DNA of 12,648 bases, from assembly GCA_963169055.1 (NCBI GenBank), contig CAUJFU010000465.1:1-12648 (forward strand), read 5' to 3'. The DNA is from Myxococcota bacterium (GTDB taxonomy: Bacteria; Myxococcota_C; UBA6777). The position numbers and the translations under genes are program-made. The notes under the pieces are model-generated. The model did no database searches. It was not told the origin of the DNA and worked only from the letters and a program-made list of their open reading frames with translations. Position 1 is the first letter of the stretch, and every line of letters starts with the position of its first letter. Below, piece by piece: positions 1-7,132 of the stretch.

Positions 1-3000
1 TGCGGGCGATCTCGGGTTCGGCGATGCAGATGCTTTGCGCGAGGCGACGGTTGCCGGGGACACGAGAAGAAGTCCATTCGGTGAAGTAGTCGTCGAGGCT
101 TTCACGGGCAGCATCATCTTCAAGAGCGACGGCGAAGAGGAATTGTTCGTAGGTGGGGATCTTGGCGTGGTGTTCCATCGCGAAGAATTCGGCTTCGTTG
201 AGCGAGATGCCCGTGACGGGGGAATCTGGATCGGAGATGGTTTTCGCGTTGGGCTTCCATCCACGGGGGAAGGGTCGGTTGTGTTTTTGACAGAAGGCGA
301 AGTATTGCCCACGCGACACAGGGCGACAACTGAGCAAGAACGGGCGGAAGCGATGATCGCCATGCCATGAACCCGTCATCAGGACGTTGTTTTGGTTGTT
401 TTGGAGCCAATCGATTGCGGCGCGGAGATCGGCTTCTACGGCGCGCAGCTTGGGATCGATCTCGTCTCGCTCTTTTTGGAGGAGTTTGAGGGCAGCCGTC
501 CAATCGTTCTTTTCGACGAGCTTCCAGAAGCGCTCCGTTGCGGAAGGAGGCGGCGGAGGTGGTGGTGCAACGGGTTTGGGCGGAGCGACGGGCGTGATCG
601 GGGTTGCGGGGGTTGGAGCGACCGAAGCAACGGAGGCTGCGGTTTTTGGTTTGCCTTTGCCCTGCCGCATACGAACGATCTCGACGCGGTGGCTTGGGGT
701 GAAGATGTAGGGTTTGTGTTGTAGGAAGCTTTGAACAAGGGCGATTTCTTCGGTGTGTAGGCCCTTTTTGTCGATTTGTTCACCATGACAATGCGACACA
801 CAGAAAGAAAAGAGCGACTTGAGGTGAAGGTGTTTTTGTTGAGAGAGGACGCGCTCAAATAGCGAGCGGCGAGGATCGAGGACGTAGATGCAGCGGAAAG
901 TGATATCAGCGTCGATCTCGTCGCGTTGACGGTGCTTTTTGACGATATTTTTAGGAGAAAAGAGTTGGATCAGTTGGCTGCGTCGGTCATGCGAAGTGGT
1001 TGTCCATTCTGCAAGAGGCGCTTGTGCGGGCCAAGGTGTGGAGACACCCGTCACGGTGGTTAGGGCGAGATCGCGGGCTTTGAGTAGCTGTTCGAGAGAG
1101 GGAAGTTGGAGGGTTTGAGCCTCGGCAAAGCGTTGCGCATCCCACCACGAGACGCGAGAGATCAGGCCTTGGGGATCTTCGAAGGTTGCGGCTTTGGCGC
1201 GGAAGCCCGCAGGGAGCGGAAGCGCATGGTTGCGGCAATGTTGGATGAATTGTTCCCGATTGACGGCACGTTCCATTACCAAGAAAGGTCTTCCATCGAT
1301 GGGGCCATCGAGGTGGCCGGGAACAAAGCGCCAAGAAGCGTCAAAGCGTGCAAAGAAGGCTTTTCGTTCATCGAGGAGTTGTTGGAAAAGCGCCCAATGT
1401 TTGCCAGACAAGAAAGCGGTGTCTTGTTCGGGCTTGGCGAGAAGTTGTTGGAAGAGGGCGAGATCGTTCTTTTCGATCGCATCCATGAGTCGTTGTGCAT
1501 AAGAGGGATGGTATTCAACAACGATCTCGGGTTCGGGTTCAGGTTCGGGTTCAGCCACCACAGGAGGCTGTGGCGTCGGATGTACGGGGGATGTTGAAGA
1601 GGTCGCGACGGGAGAGGGTTGCGTTGGGGCGACAGGGGCAAAAAAGACAGGGATATCTTCGAGTGCGACGTTGTCGTTGGCGGCAACACCGCGTGCAAAG
1701 GTCGGGTGGAGGGGTTGCCCACGGAAGAGGACAGCAGAGGGAAGGTGCGTAGCTTCGGGCTGTTGGGCTTGTTGGATGGTGCGATTGAGTTGGCCGACAA
1801 CGGAGCGTACGGCATCGCCCGCAGCTTCGCGGATCTTGGCGCGGGGGTCTGCGTTGGCCTGCCAACGTAGAGCTTGAACACCCGAGTTGACTTTGCCGAG
1901 CAGTCGGCCCATTGCACCGACGGCGGTTTCTCGGAGTTTTTCGTGGGGCGTGTGTTCGGGGTTCATCGCGAGCATGAGGGCAAGTTCGCTGAGTCCCATC
2001 TCCAATTGGTCGAGCATACCGAGGGCACGGCGTCGAGCGACGGGGCGTTCGGGGTCAACGAGCAGTTGGACGAGTTCGAGCAGGCGATCGAAGCTACCAA
2101 GGCGAACCATGGCGATCAACAAGCCCGCTTCGAGGTTGGGTTCGAGGGTTTTGGCATCGCGTTGTTCTTCGAGGAATTCGGCGAGCCAATCGAGGGCTTC
2201 GGGATCACCGATCTCGGCGACGACTTGGGTGGCGATCCAAGAGAAGGCGGGATCATTGCGGGTGATCAGGTCGAACATTTGGGGCAGAGCGGTGGATCCG
2301 CCCGCCATACCCGCAGGGCGGATCAGCGAGATCAAGCGAGGCAAGTGCAAGAACGGAGAGTTGAGTTCTTTGCGAAGGAATTTGAAGAGGACAGGGCCCG
2401 CTTCGGGGGCGCGCAGATCGCCGAGGGCTCGGACGATCCCTGCGAAGGCTTTTTTGTAGGGTTCGTGTTGGTTGATCTTGTCGAGAGCTTCGAGGAAAAG
2501 GGGCGTTGCATCACGACCGATGACACGGCTGATGGTGCCAGCGCAATCTTGGAGGACGAGGTGATCGGGATCTTCGCGGAAGCATCGTTCGAGCGCAGGG
2601 CGAACGAGAGCGCGTTGTTCGTCAGAACGCACCAATCGACGAAGCGCTTTGATTGCGGAACGACGGACATCTTTGTTGGCTTCTTGTTCGACATCGATCT
2701 TGGCGAGCAAGGGGCGGATGGCGGCTTCGACGCGCAACGCGCCGAGGCAATCGGCAGCGGCGGAGCGGGTGTCTTTGTGAGATCCATCCAAAAAGGCCAG
2801 CAGTGCTTGTTTTTGTTTGTCAGAAAGAGCGCGTTGTGACAAGGCTTCGAGGGCGATGGCTTGGACTTTGGGGTTGCTTTCTTTTTGAAGGCAGGAGAAG
2901 AAAAATTCGGTCTCTGCGCCCAATTGTGCGAGGGCTTGGAGCATACCTTGTTTGACTTGGAGGCTTTTTTCGTCGTGGTAGCAAGCGAGTAAGAGAGGCT

Positions 3001-5896
3001 TCCAATGGAGGTCGCCCATCTCACCGATGGCTTCGGCGACGACTTGGCGCAGCAGCGCGTTTTCTTTGGGATCTTTGAGTAGGCGTTCAAAGCGTTCGTT
3101 GATATCCGAAAGTCCGAGGCGACCGAGCGCACGGGCAGAACGGATGCGCACCAAGCGATCGCTGTCGTTTTCAAGGGCATAAAGAAGAGGTGGAGCGACC
3201 CAACCAGCGGGCGTGTGGAGTTTTGCGAGAGCTTCGAGGTCGTCTTTGTGGAGTGCGCGCCCCAACAATCCGAGATCTTCGGCGGCTCCTTGGCGCAGGT
3301 CTTTGTGAGCGGCTTCGTTGCGCAAGAGATGATCCAAGACCAACAAAGCAAGGGGGGAGCGGAAAGAGACGAGATCTTCGCAGGCTTCGCGTCGAGTGTC
3401 TTTGCCTTTTTTGGGGTTCATGGCAACGCAAGCTGCGTCGCCTTCGACAGGTCGGGCGTGGCGCAAGGTTTCTTGGACAGCTTTTCCGACTTGTTTGGAG
3501 AAGTCTTTGGAGGCCAAGACTTCGATCAGATCGACGAGAGCTTGGGGATCGCCACAGCGATAACGGGCGTACCACAACATCGACCAAAGACGGGGTTCTT
3601 GGGCTTTTCGGAGAGAGAGTTTTTGCAAAAAGCCGAGATCTTCGGGTGCAGCGAGTTCAGCAAGAGAGCGCAAAGACATCCAACGGACGGCTTGTGCGGC
3701 ATCGTCTTGTGCAGCTTTTTCGCGCAGGGCAGCGCGGTTGGCCTCACCAGCGGGGAGTTTTCCAAGCAGCTCCGCCGCACGCTCTTGTTCTGCGACATCG
3801 GAAGCATCGAGGAAACCGCGCAAGTAATCGATCACAGAAGCAGTCATCTCGGCGCGGACGAAGGCATCAAGGAGTTGTTGGTGCATCTCATGACGATCGG
3901 CTGCACGCCAAAGTTTCCAAGCGCGAGGCAAGGCATGTTCGGCCCCGCAAAGCGCCAAAACGCGTGCGCCGTGGCGTTGTGTGGACGCAGCACCAAAGAG
4001 ATCCAACATGCCGATACCAAGGGCTTCGGCAGCGAGTTCCCGCAAAGATTCGTCTTCTTTGTTGTGTTGCAAGCGTTGCAAGACGACCGAGAGTTCGTCA
4101 AGAACAGGGCCGAAAGCGTCTTCTTCTTGGGCTTCCATCAAGCGCTGCGCAGCACGCAACAAGGCTCCCCCTTGGCTCGGGAGTTCCTTTTCAAGCGTGA
4201 TAAAATAGCCGCGCACGTCGAAGGGAAGGGAAGAATGTTGAGTACGCAAGACCGGTAACAGAGCAGCCAGCCGTTCCAGTTCGCCCAAGATGATCAAGCC
4301 GTAGGTGGTCGCCAACTGTGCGCGCTTTTCGCTGATCAGCGTCCAGTTGACTTTTTTCGCAGGAGTGTTTGCGGCCACGTTTTCTGCGGCTGCTTCGGTC
4401 TTTGCGGCGGCAGCGGTTTCGACCGATGCGTCGGCTTTTTCTTTGCCGCTTTCGGCCTCTTCGCCCGAAGATTCCTCAGCGGATGCTGTTTCTTCGGTCT
4501 CTTCTGAAGATTCAGCGGGTTCCGAATCTTCGGACTCTTCGGTTGTTTGCTCTTGGGTGGAGCTTGTGAGGAGGGCTGTGGTTTGTGCGGCTGTTTCGAG
4601 GGCAGCTTCTTGTGCGCCAAAGACCGTCACGGTGTTGTTGGCGTCTTCGAGCAGACGGGCAACACAACGCTGCACGCGGTCTCGCAAAGCAGGGGGGTCA
4701 TAATCACGCAGCATATGAACAAGGCTCACCGCCCCTTTGCGGCGCAGTTCGGAAGGGATGCCGCCGGGGGGGCTTTGTTCGAGGACACGCAGCAAGATGC
4801 GCAAGATCCGATCACGCGACCCCGGGATCTCTTCTAACAAACGGGGTTCAACAAGCAGCCCCGCGATCTCTGCGCGAATCCAGTCCGCAACATCCCAATT
4901 GTGTTCGCCTTTTTTTCGTTTCAGGCGATTTTTTAAACGGAGTTGCCACATCCCTTTGTCTTGAAGGGCTTGAAGTAGGCTTTCGAGTTGGCCGGGGAAT
5001 AGGCGCAAAAGGATCTGAAAGCGGGTTTGCCACATCCGACGTTGGCTATCGAGTGCCTTGAGTGTATTGCGGTCGTAATCGGCCTTGGTTTCGGCTTCGG
5101 CTTCTTTTTGATCGAGTTCCATCCCCGAACGACCGAGGGCCATCATCAAACGCTTGGTGGTTTCGCGCAGATCGAGATAGCGCTTGACGGCTCCCACCGC
5201 CAAGGAGATCGCTCCAACACGAAACAGCGCAAGGAACGCTTTTCCCGGATTGGTGGGCGTAATCACGATATCTGCGTTAAATTTGATGCCCAGCAGCGAA
5301 GCGATCCCAAGGAAGGATTGGTTGACGTTTGAAAGAACATAACCAAACCAATCGAATAGCGTGACGTTGCCTTTGACGGCGAACAGAAACTTGCCTGTGA
5401 CACCATGCAAGGCAGCCCAAAAGGCCGGTGTCACGGCAAAGATCAGCACGATATTTCCGCCGATGATCAGCCACAAGGGGAACCACTTGTCGACGCCGCG
5501 CAGAGTTAGGCGATCTTCGGAGATCTGCCCGTTGAGATAGTCGAGTTTTTGCTTTTCGCTCAAGAAGTAAAGGATGTTTCCAACGACGCCCCCCACAAAA
5601 AGCAGCGTCAACATGACAAGAATGATCACGCTCGACTGTAGACGCAGCATCCAAAGCGCGTAAGCAGTCCCCACCCCGACGACGTAAAGCATCGCGATGG
5701 CAAGAGGCACATCGCGTTGACGGACTTTTCCGAAGTCAAATCCGAGGCTCAACAAAAAGATGGTTACTCCGAGAACAAGGAGTATATCGATGCGTAGTTC
5801 CCAAAGAACCAACCCAAACAACAGACAGTACACGACGTGTATGATCTGGATGGGGAGGGCTTTCACCTCTGTTGGCAGTGTGTTTGTCTCAGCCAC
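1..5896 (-). CDS. Giant membrane-anchored HEAT-repeat protein with tandem FGE-sulfatase-like domains (partial, C-terminus off the left edge)
   Basis: The frame is open for 1965 codons from a GTG at 5896, preceded by GGAAGGAGA at 5-nt spacing, and runs off the window. Seen in the translation: hydrophobic segments near residues 17-33, 36-53, 64-83, 89-112, 139-161 and 219-238. Positive charges after segments 2, 4 and 6 put the bulk of the protein in the cytoplasm. An acidic Glu/Ser/Ala linker covers about 445-515. Helical repeats run from about 520 to 1380, with HEAT-like units clearest around 900-1250 (e.g. RIRSARALGRLG, DVRRSAIKALRRL). A Pro/Glu linker follows at about 1420-1465. Two FGE-sulfatase-like domains come next: one at about 1529-1670 (VSWWDA 1582-1587, EWT 1630-1632, FRC 1667-1669), one from about 1849 (ISLNEAE around N1900, EWT 1940-1942), with a seven-proline run at 1778-1784 between them. 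By the spacing of domain 1, the protein should end around residue 1980-2000. FGE family members oxidise a sulfatase cysteine or act as binding modules. No RGGSW-type motif or active-site cysteines are evident here, so a scaffold or binding role is inferred. No known gene matches this architecture. Confidence 0.9.
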   Translation of the reverse strand, partial: MAETNTLPTEVKALPIQIIHVVYCLLFGLVLWELRIDILLVLGVTIFLLSLGFDFGKVRQRDVPLAIAMLYVVGVGTAYALWMLRLQSSVIILVMLTLLFVGGVVGNILYFLSEKQKLDYLNGQISEDRLTLRGVDKWFPLWLIIGGNIVLIFAVTPAFWAALHGVTGKFLFAVKGNVTLFDWFGYVLSNVNQSFLGIASLLGIKFNADIVITPTNPGKAFLALFRVGAISLAVGAVKRYLDLRETTKRLMMALGRSGMELDQKEAEAETKADYDRNTLKALDSQRRMWQTRFQILLRLFPGQLESLLQALQDKGMWQLRLKNRLKRKKGEHNWDVADWIRAEIAGLLVEPRLLEEIPGSRDRILRILLRVLEQSPPGGIPSELRRKGAVSLVHMLRDYDPPALRDRVQRCVARLLEDANNTVTVFGAQEAALETAAQTTALLTSSTQEQTTEESEDSEPAESSEETEETASAEESSGEEAESGKEKADASVETAAAAKTEAAAENVAANTPAKKVNWTLISEKRAQLATTYGLIILGELERLAALLPVLRTQHSSLPFDVRGYFITLEKELPSQGGALLRAAQRLMEAQEEDAFGPVLDELSVVLQRLQHNKEDESLRELAAEALGIGMLDLFGAASTQRHGARVLALCGAEHALPRAWKLWRAADRHEMHQQLLDAFVRAEMTASVIDYLRGFLDASDVAEQERAAELLGKLPAGEANRAALREKAAQDDAAQAVRWMSLRSLAELAAPEDLGFLQKLSLRKAQEPRLWSMLWYARYRCGDPQALVDLIEVLASKDFSKQVGKAVQETLRHARPVEGDAACVAMNPKKGKDTRREACEDLVSFRSPLALLVLDHLLRNEAAHKDLRQGAAEDLGLLGRALHKDDLEALAKLHTPAGWVAPPLLYALENDSDRLVRIRSARALGRLGLSDINERFERLLKDPKENALLRQVVAEAIGEMGDLHWKPLLLACYHDEKSLQVKQGMLQALAQLGAETEFFFSCLQKESNPKVQAIALEALSQRALSDKQKQALLAFLDGSHKDTRSAAADCLGALRVEAAIRPLLAKIDVEQEANKDVRRSAIKALRRLVRSDEQRALVRPALERCFREDPDHLVLQDCAGTISRVIGRDATPLFLEALDKINQHEPYKKAFAGIVRALGDLRAPEAGPVLFKFLRKELNSPFLHLPRLISLIRPAGMAGGSTALPQMFDLITRNDPAFSWIATQVVAEIGDPEALDWLAEFLEEQRDAKTLEPNLEAGLLIAMVRLGSFDRLLELVQLLVDPERPVARRRALGMLDQLEMGLSELALMLAMNPEHTPHEKLRETAVGAMGRLLGKVNSGVQALRWQANADPRAKIREAAGDAVRSVVGQLNRTIQQAQQPEATHLPSAVLFRGQPLHPTFARGVAANDNVALEDIPVFFAPVAPTQPSPVATSSTSPVHPTPQPPVVAEPEPEPEPEIVVEYHPSYAQRLMDAIEKNDLALFQQLLAKPEQDTAFLSGKHWALFQQLLDERKAFFARFDASWRFVPGHLDGPIDGRPFLVMERAVNREQFIQHCRNHALPLPAGFRAKAATFEDPQGLISRVSWWDAQRFAEAQTLQLPSLEQLLKARDLALTTVTGVSTPWPAQAPLAEWTTTSHDRRSQLIQLFSPKNIVKKHRQRDEIDADITFRCIYVLDPRRSLFERVLSQQKHLHLKSLFSFCVSHCHGEQIDKKGLHTEEIALVQSFLQHKPYIFTPSHRVEIVRMRQGKGKPKTAASVASVAPTPATPITPVAPPKPVAPPPPPPPSATERFWKLVEKNDWTAALKLLQKERDEIDPKLRAVEADLRAAIDWLQNNQNNVLMTGSWHGDHRFRPFLLSCRPVSRGQYFAFCQKHNRPFPRGWKPNAKTISDPDSPVTGISLNEAEFFAMEHHAKIPTYEQFLFAVALEDDAARESLDDYFTEWTSSRVPGNRRLAQSICIAEPEIAR
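70..540 (-). repeat. C-terminal copy of an internal module duplication (helical lead plus FGE-like domain)
   Basis: This part of the giant gene encodes residues from about 1786 on. It has a helical lead with EKND at 1795-1798, then RPFLL near 1852-1856, a Pro-rich turn, ISLNEAE around 1900 and EWT at 1940-1942. The order and spacing match the copy at 885-1500. The two copies share the 14-base string atcgttcttttcga at the EKND site (503-516 and 1463-1476). The domain continues past the left edge. Confidence 0.6.
885..1500 (-). repeat. N-terminal copy of the internal module duplication (helical lead plus FGE-like domain)
   Basis: It encodes residues of about 1466-1671: EKND at 1475-1478, RPFLVM ending at M1541, VSWWDA at 1582-1587, EWT at 1630-1632 and a terminal FRC at 1667-1669. 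Offsets to the second copy are 320 residues at EKND and 310 at EWT. This indicates an old duplication followed by small indels. Confidence 0.6.
1531..1554. repeat. Four-copy hexanucleotide repeat coding an EP-dipeptide tract
   Basis: The plus strand reads gttcgg, gttcag, gttcgg, gttcag. On the coding (minus) strand it gives alternating Glu-Pro in the linker between the helical array and the first FGE-like domain. The 6-base unit keeps the frame, so copy-number change would alter linker length without breaking the gene. Confidence 0.7.
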
Positions 5897-5900
5897 GATC

Positions 5901-5909
5901 TCTCCTTCC
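5901..5909 (-). promoter_or_regulatory. Ribosome binding site deciding the GTG start of the giant HEAT/FGE-like gene
   Basis: On the minus strand GGAAGGAGA lies four bases before GTG (5896-5894), with its AGGAG core at normal spacing. No in-frame ATG near by has comparable support, and the first membrane segment begins about 16 residues downstream. This supports GTG initiation. Confidence 0.7.
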
Positions 5910-5995
5910 GCGCTAATAGGGTCTCAACATACCGATCTGGTGGCTCCAACCCACAAGGGTAGAGCCGAAAAGGCAATCGAAAGAGGCATCTAATC

Positions 5996-6018
5996 AAAAA
6001 CACGCGCTCTCGGCGCGT
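5996..6018 (-). terminator. Intrinsic terminator after the lipoprotein gene
   Basis: Read on the minus strand: ACGCGC, loop CGAGA, GCGCGT, one G, then TTTTT. The six-pair GC-rich stem (6013-6018 with 6002-6007) starts about 29 bases after the lipoprotein stop codon. It separates that gene from the giant gene, which then needs a promoter between about 5910 and 5995. I could not identify a convincing one. Confidence 0.7.
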
Positions 6019-6046
6019 CAAAGTCGATGGTGTCGGGGGTTTGCGT

Positions 6047-6814
6047 TTAGAGGTTGTTGGGGCAGGCTGCGTTGTCGTCTTTGACCAGTTCGATCACCGA
6101 AGCAGTGGGGGAGAAGGACACTTCTGTGCGAGCCTTCACCACGCCGACACGCTTGGGTTTCGTTGGGGTTTGACTGTTGATATCCTGCCGCCAGTAGCCT
6201 TTCACAGAGAAACGCAGATCCTGCCATTTTGCAGGAGAAAAAGTGACGTCCTGTTGTTCCCCTTCAGCCAACAGATCAGGGAACAAAGATTCCTTGAGGA
6301 CAAACAAGTCGGGTTCTTTGGGTGTGGTGGCTGTCGTCACTTGAAACCGAAAGCCGTTTCCCTCTAGGTCGGTGGGTTGGATGGCGACGAGAAGATTCAT
6401 CCCGTTGACCACGCGAAACGTGTCATTCGTTTGACATTTGCGTTCGTTGGTTTTTCCGCTGTTTGCCTCGACACACGGGCAAGTTTGCGCCGCCCGCTCG
6501 CCTTGCGTGCAAAAAAAATTGTTGAGAGAGCGAGAAGCACCCGCATTTTGTGGAAGTTTTGCTTTATCATAGATCCACGCATGGCCGATTTGAGCGGATG
6601 GCTCGTCTGTTGTGTTGTATTTTGTGAGACGGAATTGCAAGACCATCGCGAACGAGTCTGTTTGTGCGACTTCGGATGTTCCATTCGGACAAGCATCCAA
6701 TTTTTGAGAGACTTGGAAAGTAACAGACGGGCAATCGGGGCAGACCGAAGCACAACCACCAAGCGTCCACACAACCATCGCACAAACAAGCGACGAAAAG
6801 CAGATTCGGAGCAT
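6047..6814 (-). CDS. Cysteine-rich lipoprotein of unknown function
   Basis: The frame encodes 255 residues from ATG 6814. The N-terminus is a typical lipoprotein signal: Met-Leu-Arg, a hydrophobic stretch, then lipobox LGGC with C21 as the predicted lipidated residue. Ala at +2 fits outer-membrane rather than inner-membrane retention. The mature part has eight more cysteines (including CPDC near the N-terminus and TCPC in the middle), enough for four disulfides, consistent with the periplasm or cell surface. I recognise no domain; the sequence looks like mixed beta structure with Thr-rich stretches. Start choice: ATG 6901 has a better Shine-Dalgarno (AGGAAGG, 8-nt spacing) but would add 29 residues before the signal peptide, whereas 6814 has only a weak site. 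A TTG at 7024 is also open but lies upstream of a probable terminator. The gene ends with its own terminator, so it appears monocistronic. Confidence 0.8.
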   Translation of the reverse strand: MLRICFSSLVCAMVVWTLGGCASVCPDCPSVTFQVSQKLDACPNGTSEVAQTDSFAMVLQFRLTKYNTTDEPSAQIGHAWIYDKAKLPQNAGASRSLNNFFCTQGERAAQTCPCVEANSGKTNERKCQTNDTFRVVNGMNLLVAIQPTDLEGNGFRFQVTTATTPKEPDLFVLKESLFPDLLAEGEQQDVTFSPAKWQDLRFSVKGYWRQDINSQTPTKPKRVGVVKARTEVSFSPTASVIELVKDDNAACPNNL

Positions 6815-7132
6815 TTCACGGATCTTATCGAAAACAGGCCGATGGCAAACACCACCAGCCGCCCTTCGTACACCACAACACACAGACCACACCTCGCGCA
6901 TACTACTAACCTTCCTCTGTCGTATCTTGACAAACATCCCCAAAAAAGGTGTTGCCTCGACACCCAACCCGCACAGCACCAAGGCATCGCCAAACAATAG
7001 GAGCCTTTTGACGGGAAAGCACAATACATCGGCCTATAGGTATCGCGCAAGTCGGGCCTGATCTCAAGGCTTGTGTCAAGTAGAAAGCAAAGAAAAGCCG
7101 AAATACGGGGGGATTCGAGAAGCAGGGAGGGT
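6815..7132. other. Intergenic region between the lipoprotein and the glycosyltransferase operon
   Basis: These 318 bases hold no convincing gene. They contain a probable minus-strand terminator (6942-6964), an alternative ATG for the lipoprotein at 6901 with AGGAAGG upstream, an isolated perfect -35-like TTGACA on the minus strand (7074-7079) without a good -10 at normal spacing, and an 8-bp palindrome CCTATAGG at 7033-7040. The lipoprotein promoter probably lies here but cannot be placed. Confidence 0.5.
6942..6964 (-). terminator. Probable intrinsic terminator of the glycosyltransferase operon
   Basis: On the minus strand GGTGT, a 7-base loop and ACACC are followed at once by TTTTTT. The stem is only five pairs but the T-run is ideal and directly abuts it. 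It lies about 170 bases after the stop of the 7133-9100 gene and before the preferred lipoprotein start. Confidence 0.4.

Noticed and set aside
779-802. CxxxCH motif (C1699, C1703, H1704) as a heme c attachment site
   Set aside because: The sequence after it (HGEQIDKKGL) superficially resembles a cytochrome c, but charge distribution puts this part in the cytoplasm, the spacing is nonstandard and no axial-ligand domain follows. A metal site remains possible.
1874-2839. Plus-strand open frame of 321 codons
   Set aside because: It lies wholly antisense to the HEAT-repeat part of the minus-strand gene. Its Glu/Phe/Gly/Asp-rich composition is what that gene's GAA, GCC and CTC codons give on the other strand, and it has no recognisable domain.
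2332-3351. Minus-strand open frame of 339 codons
   Set aside because: It is out of frame with the long gene on the same strand and is Lys/Ser/Pro-rich without structure. The correct frame reads straight through as HEAT repeats.
3190-4258. Two overlapping plus-strand open frames of 336 and 347 codons
   Set aside because: They overlap each other in different frames and are both antisense to the HEAT array. Only the minus-strand frame gives repeat-protein sequence.
6047-6814. Type VI secretion lipoprotein TssJ
   Set aside because: It is a lipoprotein with probable beta structure, but it is longer, Cys-rich and lacks a recognisable TssJ pattern. No other type VI genes are in the window.
6899-6933. 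Promoter for the lipoprotein (TTGTCA with TAGTAT)
   Set aside because: The spacing is 22 bases, outside the workable range, and the -10 overlaps the alternative start codon.
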